The notes under the pieces are model-generated. The model made no database searches, was not told where the DNA came from, and worked only from the letters and a program-made list of their open reading frames with translations. From the NCBI GenBank assembly GCA_900316015.1, contig ONBG01000026.1, forward strand, positions 1-45,820: DNA of 45,820 bases, read 5' to 3'. Source of the stretch: an uncultured Prevotella sp. (lineage in GTDB: Bacteria > Bacteroidota > Bacteroidia > Bacteroidales > Bacteroidaceae). Below are positions 36,108-44,232 of the stretch, piece after piece; position 1 is the stretch's first letter, and the number at the start of each line of letters is the position of its first letter. Both the position numbers and the translations under genes were made by a program.

Positions 36108-37001
36108 TCATTTCACCGCACTGTTTCTCAACTTCGTTGGGGACATCCCAAAATGATGGCGCACATAGCTTCCGAAGAAAGAGATGTTCGTAAATCCCAA
36201 CTTGTTGCTAATCTCTTTGACTGAGAGATCAGTATGGCAGAGATGATATCGAATATCCTCCTTCGTGTACTGGGCGATCCAATCGGAAGCTGGTTTACCA
36301 CTGTATTTTATACATAGCATAGAAAGGTATTTCGGAGTAATATTCATTTCACTGGCATATTGCTCCACAGGTTGGCGTTTGATTTTATTATTTGACAATT
36401 TCTTCAGGAACTGGTTGAAAAGGCTTTTCCCATGGGAAGCACAAGTAGGTACGACTTCCTCTGGCTCTTCCAACATGCTACAAACATCATACAGCATCGC
36501 TTTAATAATAGACTGCATGACCATCGTACGGTATTCCCGGTTCTGATGTTCCATCTTAAACTTAATGAGTTCGTAATAATAAGCGAACTGCTCCCGGTCT
36601 TCCTCTGGCAATTGCACCACATAAGTATGACGATTATAGACAGAAAGATTCCAGGTATCAATATGGTCTCCTAACAAAGCCTGAATGATATCGTCAGAGA
36701 GACAAAGGATCTTGCAGGCAAAGTCAACACTGATCAGATAGTTGTCGAGTATCACATTCGGAGCACTCAGCAATACCTCCCCTTCCCTCAGCATGAGAGG
36801 AAGGTCGTTGATATTAAACTGGATCTTACCCTTAACGCATAAGACAATAAAGTTCATCTTGGCATAGAAAGGAGCAACATTCGTCAGGTCGCTGATGTTG
36901 TCAATAATCGCAATATCGCCATCGTAGTAGTCGAGACGGTCAGTCTTACTGTCCAAATCCTTCAGGTCGATTTCCTTTAGTATGATTTTGTTCTTTTTCA
37001 T
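36108..37001 (-). CDS. AraC-family transcriptional regulator
   Basis: A 297-residue regulator. Residues about 1-190 are a cupin-like sensor domain (GKIQFNINDLPLMLREGEVL is the beta-roll signature). Residues about 195-295 are the double helix-turn-helix DNA-binding domain: VEQYASEMNITPKYLSMLCI for the first helix pair and SVKEISNKLGFTNISFFGSY followed by VRHHFGMSPTKLR for the second, the AraC hallmark. It is transcribed away from the efflux operon that starts at 37176, with three AATATCGGAA-like sites in the 174-base gap, so it most likely controls that operon. The ligand is unknown. Confidence 0.92.
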   Translation of the reverse strand: MKKNKIILKEIDLKDLDSKTDRLDYYDGDIAIIDNISDLTNVAPFYAKMNFIVLCVKGKIQFNINDLPLMLREGEVLLSAPNVILDNYLISVDFACKILCLSDDIIQALLGDHIDTWNLSVYNRHTYVVQLPEEDREQFAYYYELIKFKMEHQNREYRTMVMQSIIKAMLYDVCSMLEEPEEVVPTCASHGKSLFNQFLKKLSNNKIKRQPVEQYASEMNITPKYLSMLCIKYSGKPASDWIAQYTKEDIRYHLCHTDLSVKEISNKLGFTNISFFGSYVRHHFGMSPTKLRNSAVK

Positions 37002-37022
37002 TTTAAGTATGATTTGATTGCA

Positions 37023-37099
37023 AATATCGGAAAAATTCTACTATTTTGGTGTTTATTATGACTAAAACAATGTACAATATCGAAAGTAGTTCCGATATT
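37023..37099. promoter_or_regulatory. Putative AraC-type operator: three AATATCGGAA sites
   Basis: AATATCGGAA occurs at 37023-37032 (plus), with one mismatch (AATATCGAAA) at 37076-37085 (plus), and exactly on the minus strand at 37099-37090. Copies 1 and 2 are 53 bases apart, about five helical turns; copies 2 and 3 form an inverted pair. They lie between the divergent AraC-family regulator and efflux operon. Confidence 0.55.
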
Positions 37100-37126
37100 A
37101 TAAAATTAGATAGTAATTTTAGACAC

Positions 37127-37155
37127 TTGAAATGTCAGATTTCTACAGATCTTTG
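37127..37155 (+). promoter_or_regulatory. Likely promoter of the efflux operon
   Basis: TTG at 37127-37129 and GATCTTTG at 37148-37155 (one mismatch to TAnnTTTG) are 18 bases apart. Transcription would begin near 37162, about 14 bases before the first ATG. The imperfect boxes suit an activator-dependent promoter with the AATATCGGAA sites just upstream. Confidence 0.45.
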
Positions 37156-37175
37156 CAATCGAAAACGAATAAGAC

Positions 37176-38171
37176 ATGAGAAAAAAGATATTTCAAATCA
37201 TATTCCATAACAGGATTTTGTTGACAGCTGTCATTCTCTTATCTGCTGACTGTTTATTGATCGTCATTGGCTTGTTTCTGCCAAAACACAAAGATACCAT
37301 TCAAGGTCAGGTAGATACTACAGACTACAGAGTATCCACCAAAGTACCCAGTCGTGTAGTAAGAATATGTGTAGAAGAAGGTCAGCGTGTTCACAAAGGT
37401 GATACACTGGCTATTCTTTCCGCACCAGAGATAAACGCATTAGAACAAGGAGCCATCGCAAACAAGGACGCGACCAGTGCCATGGACGAGCTTATCCACA
37501 AAGGGACGCGAAAGGAAATCATCAGCAGCACCTACGACCGTTGGCAGCAAGCCATTGCCCATCGGACCATTGCCCGGAAAACATACGAGCGTATGGAATC
37601 GCTCTTCATGGAAGGAGTCATCTCAGAACAACGTAGGGACGAGGCTAAAGCTGCCTATGATGCTGCTGTGTCAGCCGAACAAGCTATCTTTGCCCAATAC
37701 CAACAAGCGAAGAACGGAGCTAGGTATGAGGAGAAGAAGGCTTCCGACGCTGTGGTGAGGAATGCCCAAGCCAAGATTCAAGAGGTGAAAGCACTCGTTA
37801 AGGAAACTGTGCTCACAGCTCCGCAGGACGGATATGTGACCGAAGTGTTCGTGGAACCCGGCGAGGTGGTGGGCACAGGAGCCCCTATCATCAACGTAGG
37901 TACGGATGACAGTTGGTTTATCTTCAACGTTACGGAGAACAAGCTTCCAGGAATCAAGTATGGACAGCATGTGAAGATTTACCTTCCGGCATCAGACGAT
38001 ACCGTGCAAGCCCGCATCACCCGCATCAACAACTTAGGCAACTTCGCTGCATGGAAGGCCACCCGGGCTTTAGACGACGTCGACCTCAAGGTCTTTGAGG
38101 TAAGGGCGCGCCCATTGAAGAAAATGGAAAATTCCCATGAGGGTGAATCTGCATTGCTCATCAAAGATTGA
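37176..38171 (+). CDS. HlyD-type membrane fusion protein 1 of the efflux operon
   Basis: A 331-residue adaptor. Residues about 14-34 are a membrane anchor. YRVSTKVPSRVVRICVEEGQ, followed by RVHKGDTLAIL, is the biotinyl-lipoyl half motif. A long coiled-coil hairpin follows (about 85-205; EQRRDEAKAAYDAAVSAEQ), then the second lipoyl half (APQDGYVTEVFVEPGEVVG) and a beta-barrel. The C-terminal RPGM-like motif seen in the second adaptor is degenerate here (HEGESALLIKD). It is clearly paralogous to the adaptor at 42058 (shared NGARxEEKKA, WKAxxA and FEVxARP). It is followed by ABC-2 permease 1 at six bases. Confidence 0.9.
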   Translation: MRKKIFQIIFHNRILLTAVILLSADCLLIVIGLFLPKHKDTIQGQVDTTDYRVSTKVPSRVVRICVEEGQRVHKGDTLAILSAPEINALEQGAIANKDATSAMDELIHKGTRKEIISSTYDRWQQAIAHRTIARKTYERMESLFMEGVISEQRRDEAKAAYDAAVSAEQAIFAQYQQAKNGARYEEKKASDAVVRNAQAKIQEVKALVKETVLTAPQDGYVTEVFVEPGEVVGTGAPIINVGTDDSWFIFNVTENKLPGIKYGQHVKIYLPASDDTVQARITRINNLGNFAAWKATRALDDVDLKVFEVRARPLKKMENSHEGESALLIKD

Positions 38172-38177
38172 ACCTAT

Positions 38178-39371
38178 ATGAAATACAATACATATTATCA
38201 TTCCATTCAAATCAGGATACACCATATTGCCAGGCGAGAGATCAAGATGTACTCCCGTCGACCGGTGTTCCTATTCTGCATGATCATTGCTCCCTTACTG
38301 TGCATCTTCTTCTTTACGACATTGATGATGAAAGGGCTCCCTACCCGACTACCTGCCGCTATCGTGGATGAAGACAACACCCACGTATCCCGAATTGCCT
38401 GCCGGGTGATCGATGCTTTTGAAGGAACAGATATCAAGGCTGTGTACCCTCACTTCCATGATGCGCGCAAGGCCATGCAACGAGGCGAGATTTATGCCTT
38501 CTTCTATATTCCGAAAGGAATGACTGCTAAGTGTGAGTCGAGCAGGCGACCTACCATTTCTTTCTATACCAACGATTGCTATTTAGTCCCTGCCAACTTG
38601 TTAATGAAAGACATGAAAACCAGTTCGGTGCTAGCAGGACTGGCACTCACCCGGTCAAGCTTATGGGGACACGGTGTATCGGACCACGACGTATGGGGTA
38701 TCCTGCAGCCGATCGTCATTGAAGCTCATCCCTTGAAGAATTCCTTTCTCAACTATTCTGTCTATCTGAGCAACATGCTCGTACCAGGAATCATCATTAT
38801 ACTGATCTTACTCACCACGACTTATACCATCGGACTGGAATGGAAGTTCGAGAATCAGAAAATTCTCTATGCCATGGCAGGGCAATCTCAATCGATCGCC
38901 CTACTTGGGAAATTGCTCCCTCAGACCGTTATCTACTGTACGATCCTGACCTTCATGGACATCTGGTTCTATAAGTACTTAGGATTTCCTTGCAACAGTG
39001 GACTTCCCATGATGATCGGGCTTAGTATCCTGACTGTCATTGCCTCGCAAGGTTTTGGCGTTTTCCTGTTCGGGCTGATGGCAGGAGAGATGCGTCTCGC
39101 TATGTGCATTTGTGCGCTGTGGGGCATCCTGTCATTTTCCGTGGCAGGTTTCACCTATCCAGTCACTGCTATGGATCCTTTCTTGCGGTTCCTCTCGGCA
39201 TGGTTCCCTTTGAGGCATTACTACTTAATCTATGTAGATCTTGCCCTTAACGGCTACTCTCTCCTGTATGTATGGCCATCTGTGATGGTACTCTTCGGCT
39301 TTTGCATGTTACCTATCTTAGTTTTGCCTCGCTACCGGAAGGCATTTCTCAAATTCAAATATCTGCAATAA
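38178..39371 (+). CDS. ABC-2-type permease 1
   Basis: A 397-residue inner-membrane protein of the ABC-2 (YhhJ/YbhR-like) type. Residues about 30-52 are the first membrane helix, followed by a periplasmic domain of about 170 residues (LPAAIVDEDNTHVSRIACRV) and then five to six helices from about 195 (NMLVPGIIIILILLTTTYTI). No Walker A or B motif is present, so ATP hydrolysis would have to come from another protein. The stop (39371) is just ahead of permease 2. Permeases 1 and 2 share their plan, so they probably form a heterodimer. Confidence 0.88.
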   Translation: MKYNTYYHSIQIRIHHIARREIKMYSRRPVFLFCMIIAPLLCIFFFTTLMMKGLPTRLPAAIVDEDNTHVSRIACRVIDAFEGTDIKAVYPHFHDARKAMQRGEIYAFFYIPKGMTAKCESSRRPTISFYTNDCYLVPANLLMKDMKTSSVLAGLALTRSSLWGHGVSDHDVWGILQPIVIEAHPLKNSFLNYSVYLSNMLVPGIIIILILLTTTYTIGLEWKFENQKILYAMAGQSQSIALLGKLLPQTVIYCTILTFMDIWFYKYLGFPCNSGLPMMIGLSILTVIASQGFGVFLFGLMAGEMRLAMCICALWGILSFSVAGFTYPVTAMDPFLRFLSAWFPLRHYYLIYVDLALNGYSLLYVWPSVMVLFGFCMLPILVLPRYRKAFLKFKYLQ

Positions 39372-39373
39372 AT

Positions 39374-40552
39374 ATGAAAGACCTATTATATATATGGTAT
39401 GACGAGGTGAGGACTGTGCTGCGCGATAAAGGCATCATGATCTTTATCCTATTCGTTCCCCTTTGCTATCCTCTGCTCTACTCGTATGTCTACACCAACG
39501 AGGTGGTCAGGGACGTGCCCGCCGCCGTGGTCGACGACTGCGACTCACCCCTGAGCAGGGAACTGTTGCGCAAGATCGATGCCACCCCTGACGTGAAGAT
39601 CATAGGAACGTTCAATTCGATGGAAGAGGCGCAGCAGATGATCAAGGAGCACAAGGCGTACGGCATCATCAGGATCCCAGACAGCTTTAACCGCGACTTA
39701 GAACATGGAGAGCAAACCCATGTGGGACTATACTGCGACATGAGCAGTATGTTGTATTACAAAGGATTGCTCCTCGCTTGTACGGACGCATCCCTCGACA
39801 TCAACAACGATATCAAGGTTGAGCACGTAGGAGCCACGACCGTAAGGGACGAGGAAGTGACGAAGATGCCCATCCTCTATGAGCACCAATGCCTATATAA
39901 CCCCCAGTCGGGGTTCGCTGCCTTCCTGATCCCTCCTGTCCTGATGCTGATCATCCAACAGACTTTATTGTTGGGAATCGGCATGGAGATGGGTAGCACC
40001 AGGGAGAAGTACAACGGATGCGTCATCCCCTTCGACCGGCATTACAAGCACATCTTCCCCATCATAGGAGGAAAGGCCCTGTTCTACCTGATGATCTACT
40101 TCGTCATGGCGATGTATATGTTTACTTTTGTCAACCGTTCCTTCGGATTGCCACAATTGGGACATTACTGGACCCTGATTGCCTTCATCATCCCTTATAT
40201 CCTGTCGTGCATTTTCTTTGGTATTACCCTCTCTTCGCTGATCTACAGAAGGGAAGACTGTATCCTGATCTTCGTCTTCATGTCCGTCCCAATGGTGTTC
40301 CTGTCAGGTGTCTCATGGCCCTCGTCCAACATGCCGATGTTCTGGAAATATTTCTCCTATATGTTCCCGTCATCCTTGGGAATGAATGCGTATGTGAGAA
40401 TCATGTCCATGGGGTGCAACTTAGATGACATCCGACCGCTGTACTGGGGAATCTGGCTTCAGGTCATCATCTACTTCATCACCTCATGCATGGTCTACCG
40501 AAGCAATATCCGCAAAATGATCTATAGTCATCTATCCAATCAGAATCAATGA
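39374..40552 (+). CDS. ABC-2-type permease 2
   Basis: A 392-residue partner of permease 1 with the same plan: helix at about 20-40, periplasmic domain (DVPAAVVDDCDSPLSRELLR) and C-terminal helices (FAAFLIPPVLMLIIQQTLLL and FVFMSVPMVFLSGVSWPSSN, the latter typical of ABC-2). I start at the ATG at 39374, two bases after the stop of permease 1; the frame is open for 34 codons further up but that part overlaps permease 1. The stop overlaps the TolC-type start in ATGA (40549-40552). Confidence 0.88.
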   Translation: MKDLLYIWYDEVRTVLRDKGIMIFILFVPLCYPLLYSYVYTNEVVRDVPAAVVDDCDSPLSRELLRKIDATPDVKIIGTFNSMEEAQQMIKEHKAYGIIRIPDSFNRDLEHGEQTHVGLYCDMSSMLYYKGLLLACTDASLDINNDIKVEHVGATTVRDEEVTKMPILYEHQCLYNPQSGFAAFLIPPVLMLIIQQTLLLGIGMEMGSTREKYNGCVIPFDRHYKHIFPIIGGKALFYLMIYFVMAMYMFTFVNRSFGLPQLGHYWTLIAFIIPYILSCIFFGITLSSLIYRREDCILIFVFMSVPMVFLSGVSWPSSNMPMFWKYFSYMFPSSLGMNAYVRIMSMGCNLDDIRPLYWGIWLQVIIYFITSCMVYRSNIRKMIYSHLSNQNQ

Positions 40553-42039
40553 AAAGAATAATAAACATACTCATGCTACTCTGTATCGTCCTGTCAGCAC
40601 AGGCACAGAGGGTGTTATCGCTCGATTCCTGTCGCTCACTGGCGCTAAGGAATAACAAACAGTTGAATATCTCGCGCGTAAACCGCTACGCAGCAGAGAA
40701 CGTGAAGAAGGCTGCCCATACCAAGTACTTGCCGAAGGTGGATGCCACGGGCACCTACCAATTGACAAGCCGTGAGATTTCCGTCTTGAACAAGAATCAG
40801 AAGAATGCCTTGGACAATTTCGGGTCGAACGTGGGCACGCAAGTTGGCAACGACCTCTCGCCCATCATTACGGAACTGGCACAAAAAGGCATCATCACGC
40901 CATCGCAGGCACAGACGCTCGGGGGCGTGCTTCAACAAGCAGGGACATCCATGACCTCGGCCTTGAACGAGGCAGGCAGTAAAGTGAAGGACGCTTTCAG
41001 GACGAACACGCGTAATCTCTTCGCAGCCGATGTCTTGGTCAGACAACCTATCTACATGGGTGGAGCCATCACGGCAGCCAACCGCATTGCCAAGATCAAC
41101 ATTGACTTGGCTGAGAACAATATCGAAGGCAAACGACAGGCTACACTCTTCGACATCGACCAAGCATATTGGCTGGTGGTGAGCTTGCGGCAAAAGCAGA
41201 TGTTGACCGATCAATATCTGGAGCTGGTGAAGAAATTTGATGATGATGTCCTGAAGATGCTCAAGCAAGGGGTCACCACGAAGGCTGACGAACTGAGGGT
41301 GGCTGTGCGCGTGAATGAGGCTGAAATGACGAAGACACAAGTGGATGATGGACTGGTTCTCGCGAAGATGCACCTCTGCCAACTGTGTGGGCTCGACTTG
41401 AACGAGACCATCCAATTAGAAGATGAGGACCGGAACGACCTCGACTTGCCCGACCGCCATTATCAGGAGAGTGGAAGGATGGACGTAGACAACCGACCGG
41501 AACTGAAGATGTTGCAGAACACCATCGATATCAGTCGACAGAACACTATCGTCACCCGCGCAGCCTATCTCCCTCAGGTGGCAGCCGTAGGAGGTTATTT
41601 TATGTCCAACCCCAACTTGCTGAATGGCTTCGAACATAAGTTCTCAGGGTTGTTCCACATTGGCGTGGCAGTCAGGGTCCCTGTTTGGAGCTGGCATGAG
41701 GGAAGATATAAGACACGCGCGACAAAAGCTGCGACCACCATAGCGGAAATGGAACTTGCGGACGCACGGGAGAAAATGCAACTGCAGGCAAGCCAAAGCA
41801 ACTTCCGCATCAAGGAAGCCAACAAGAAGCTGGTTATGGCTGCCCGCAACCAACAGAGCGCGGAGGAAAACCTCAGGTGCGCCCAGGTTGGATTCAGGGA
41901 AGGAGTGATGCAGACCACGGATGTGATGGCCGCACAAACAGCATGGATGAACGCGCGGTCGCAGAAAATAGATGCAGAAATCGACGTGAAGATGAGCCAT
42001 GTCAACTTGGAGAAGGCATTGGGTACGCTTCATGAATAA
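40549..42039 (+). CDS. TolC-family outer-membrane channel of the efflux operon
   Basis: A 496-residue outer-membrane efflux protein. Residues 1-19 are a signal peptide (ending SAQAQ). The two OEP repeats follow; LDSCRSLALRNNKQLNISRV is the first-repeat opening and YLPQVAAVGGYFMSNPN the second. A region of about 65 residues (about 85-150), rich in small and polar residues, is an insertion relative to short TolC proteins (ITPSQAQTLGGVLQQAGTSM). The start overlaps the stop of permease 2 by four bases, showing translational coupling. Its partners are the two adaptors on either side of the permease pair. Confidence 0.92.
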   Translation: MKRIINILMLLCIVLSAQAQRVLSLDSCRSLALRNNKQLNISRVNRYAAENVKKAAHTKYLPKVDATGTYQLTSREISVLNKNQKNALDNFGSNVGTQVGNDLSPIITELAQKGIITPSQAQTLGGVLQQAGTSMTSALNEAGSKVKDAFRTNTRNLFAADVLVRQPIYMGGAITAANRIAKINIDLAENNIEGKRQATLFDIDQAYWLVVSLRQKQMLTDQYLELVKKFDDDVLKMLKQGVTTKADELRVAVRVNEAEMTKTQVDDGLVLAKMHLCQLCGLDLNETIQLEDEDRNDLDLPDRHYQESGRMDVDNRPELKMLQNTIDISRQNTIVTRAAYLPQVAAVGGYFMSNPNLLNGFEHKFSGLFHIGVAVRVPVWSWHEGRYKTRATKAATTIAEMELADAREKMQLQASQSNFRIKEANKKLVMAARNQQSAEENLRCAQVGFREGVMQTTDVMAAQTAWMNARSQKIDAEIDVKMSHVNLEKALGTLHE

Positions 42040-42057
42040 AATAAAAACAAGTATATC

Positions 42058-43044
42058 ATGTCAATCAAATCAGAACATACAAGTGTAATGATGGCTGTAA
42101 TAGGTTTTATTACAGTGGTCTTAGGTGTGGCTGCCATTGGTTATTATGCCTTCGGCGATGAAGAGGAGAACATTCAGGGACAAGTGGAAGCGGGACAGTA
42201 TCGCGTCGCCTGCAAGATCCCAGGACGTATCGTGGAGATCTGCGTCAAGGAAGGTGATTATGTCCACGCTGGCGATACGTTGGCGATCCTCGAAATGCCT
42301 GAGGTATCCGCACAGGAGCAGGCTGCCAAGGCTACGGAAGGCGCGGCTCAGGCGATCAGCGAGATGACGGACAATGGTACCCGACAGGAACAGATCCGCA
42401 CGGCACAGCAATTGGTCAATCAGGCAGTCGCTGCCCGCGATATTGCGCGGAAGACTTACCAAAGGGTACAGAACCTGTATGACGAAGGGGTGGCTTCCGC
42501 ACAAAAGCGGGATGAGGCATTGGCTGCTTACCAGGCTTCGAGCGCACAGGTGAAGGCAGCACAAAGCCAATACGAGATGGCACGCAATGGAGCGAGGAGC
42601 GAAGAGAAGAAAGCGGCATCGGAACGGGCTAAGGCAGCAAAGAGCTCCGTGAACATCGTCAAGTCCTTGTTGAGGGAGTCCGTACAGGTAGCAACCATGG
42701 ACGGGGAAGTGGACGAGGTGTACGCCCATGTCGGGGAACTGGTAAGCACAGGCTCTACCATCATGGACATTACCCTGCTCTCTGACATGTGGGCTACCTT
42801 CAATATCCGGGAGGACCATCTGAAAGGCTTGAAGACGGGCGATGTGTTCACAGCCCAGTCACCAGCCTTCGACAAGGACTACACCATGAAGGTGTACTAT
42901 ATCAAGGAATTGGGGGAATATACCACTTGGAAAGCGAAGAAAGCTTATCACCAATACGATCTCCATACGTTCGAGGTGAAGGCTCGACCCGTCAGCAAAC
43001 ATGATGGACTGCGCCCAGGGATGACACTGATCCTCAAGGAATAA
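42058..43044 (+). CDS. HlyD-type membrane fusion protein 2 of the efflux operon
   Basis: A 328-residue adaptor. Residues about 10-30 anchor it. YRVACKIPGRIVEICVKEGD, then YVHAGDTLAIL, is the first lipoyl half; the coiled hairpin (KRDEALAAYQASSAQVKAAQ) and second half (VATMDGEVDEVYAHVGELVS) follow. The ending DGLRPGMTLILKE is the normal MFP C-terminus that the first adaptor has lost. It is the last gene of the operon, 18 bases after the TolC-type gene. Having two full paralogous adaptors at the two ends of one operon is unusual. Confidence 0.9.
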   Translation: MSIKSEHTSVMMAVIGFITVVLGVAAIGYYAFGDEEENIQGQVEAGQYRVACKIPGRIVEICVKEGDYVHAGDTLAILEMPEVSAQEQAAKATEGAAQAISEMTDNGTRQEQIRTAQQLVNQAVAARDIARKTYQRVQNLYDEGVASAQKRDEALAAYQASSAQVKAAQSQYEMARNGARSEEKKAASERAKAAKSSVNIVKSLLRESVQVATMDGEVDEVYAHVGELVSTGSTIMDITLLSDMWATFNIREDHLKGLKTGDVFTAQSPAFDKDYTMKVYYIKELGEYTTWKAKKAYHQYDLHTFEVKARPVSKHDGLRPGMTLILKE

Positions 43045-43100
43045 TGACACCTATTCTCAAAGAAAACTAAGGAGACCAAAGACAAGTCTGCAACATCCTA

Positions 43101-43222
43101 TCACTAAAAAGCCTCGCTTCACAGCGGGGCTTTTAGGATTGTACAAAAACATTATGAATCTATTATTTGCGAACAAAATTTTATTTCCAACGAATTCTCA
43201 TTTATATTCTAACGCTCAATAA
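43101..43222 (-). ncRNA. Candidate small RNA on the minus strand
   Basis: The minus strand has ATTG (43260-43257) and TATCTTTG (43236-43229) separated by 20 bases, a good Bacteroidetes promoter. Transcription from near 43222 would run through 43223-43135 and stop at the GNRA-loop terminator at 43134-43107, an RNA of about 120 bases. No gene follows it on that strand; the only frames inside are a 6-codon one and a frame that runs into the terminator. The function is unknown. Confidence 0.45.
43107..43136. terminator. Bidirectional terminator after the efflux operon
   Basis: AAAAGCCTCGCT (43107-43118) pairs with AGCGGGGCTTTT (43123-43134) with one wobble and a four-base loop. On the plus strand CTTTTAGG follows. 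On the minus strand the loop reads GTGA (GNRA type) and five T follow, which is the better terminator direction. Confidence 0.85.
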
Positions 43223-43330
43223 CGAGTGCAAAGATAGTGGATTATCCCAATCCATGCAATACCTAAATCATGGTAATTCCACAAATACCTACTCCTGAGG
43301 AGAATAAAGATACATTATATGAGCAAAATA

Positions 43331-43362
43331 TTTGCATTTTACGCAAATTTTTATTAACTTTG
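43331..43362 (+). promoter_or_regulatory. Promoter of the unknown membrane-anchored protein gene
   Basis: TTTG (43331-43334) and TAACTTTG (43355-43362) with a 20-base spacer match the Bacteroidetes consensus perfectly. Transcription would begin near 43369, 31 bases before the ATG at 43400. Confidence 0.8.
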
Positions 43363-43399
43363 CAATCAGAATACCTAGAACAACATTTCGATCTCACGT

Positions 43400-44074
43400 A
43401 TGCCAGAAACGAATATGGACTCTAAACGAAACTTAAAGACTCTCTTCAGCCAAAAGAACTTGGTCAGGATGGGAATCGTCATTCTCATCTTTGGCTTGGG
43501 ATTCCTCACGGGTTTCCACACGGGGGAAAGCCATCATATCATCGTACAGCCAGAATTGGACACGAACGAGGCTCTTGACAGCGTTGCCGAACAGTTACCG
43601 GAAGGATCAAGGATCATTGCAAAATTCACCGATGACAGGCATGCTCTTTATTACTTGAACAGTGGGCATCTGATGAAGTTCGACGCGAAATCCAAGATGT
43701 TAGACGAGGTCAATCTCAACGACCTGAACACGAACGTCAAGATTTACTACGACGACCATGTGGATACAACTGGCATCATCTCTGCCAAGCTTTCCCCAGA
43801 CCAGCAGTATTTGATCCTCACCGCAGTGACCATGGCCCCCGATGACGAGACGGAGGGCAACTACTCCTTGGCGTCCTTCAAACTGGACACGAGGACTATG
43901 AATATCCTGCCCTATACCCCTCCTGTACCCAAGACCAAGGAAAAGAAGGATTCCCTTCCTCCGGTCAGGCACAAGGAGAAGCCTAAGGAGGAAGAGGTTG
44001 TCACGCCTAAAGAGACTTATCCGGAAGCAGGAGATATCGTCCAACCAGAACAGCAGGAACCACCAAAAGAATAA
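43400..44074 (+). CDS. Membrane-anchored protein of unknown function
   Basis: A 224-residue protein with one membrane segment near the N-terminus (residues about 22-42, VRMGIVILIFGLGFLTGFH) after a basic cytoplasmic tail. The exported part (about 50-170) has beta-strand character with Asp-rich loops (RIIAKFTDDRHALYYLNSGH, LSPDQQYLILTAVTMAPDD). From about 175 to the end it is rich in Pro, Lys and Glu (PPVPKTKEKKDSLPP). The initiator is either 43400 or the Met at codon 6. The strand pattern recalls one or two WD40/beta-propeller-like blades, but that is weak. No family is recognised. Confidence 0.75.
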   Translation: MPETNMDSKRNLKTLFSQKNLVRMGIVILIFGLGFLTGFHTGESHHIIVQPELDTNEALDSVAEQLPEGSRIIAKFTDDRHALYYLNSGHLMKFDAKSKMLDEVNLNDLNTNVKIYYDDHVDTTGIISAKLSPDQQYLILTAVTMAPDDETEGNYSLASFKLDTRTMNILPYTPPVPKTKEKKDSLPPVRHKEKPKEEEVVTPKETYPEAGDIVQPEQQEPPKE

Positions 44075-44201
44075 CTGCTTTAGGCTCTGCAAGCCTACAG
44101 CACCCCGTGGAATAGAGGGGTACCGAATCCTATGGCTCGCATCTTACCACGCTTATCGCAACAATTGTGGGGATATCCTCGAATAATTGAACTTTTTTAC
44201 T

Positions 44202-44209
44202 TACCTTTG
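44202..44209 (+). promoter_or_regulatory. Likely -7 box of the C1B peptidase gene
   Basis: TACCTTTG matches TAnnTTTG. Transcription would start near 44216, 17 bases before the ATG at 44233. No -33 box at the right distance is seen. Confidence 0.5.
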
Positions 44210-44232
44210 CGGTGGAATGAAAATAAATTAAC

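Noticed and set aside
37176-43044. RND-type multidrug pump as the identity of the AraC-linked operon
   Set aside because: The two central genes are about 390-residue ABC-2 permeases, not the 1000-residue RND transporter, and lack RND motifs.
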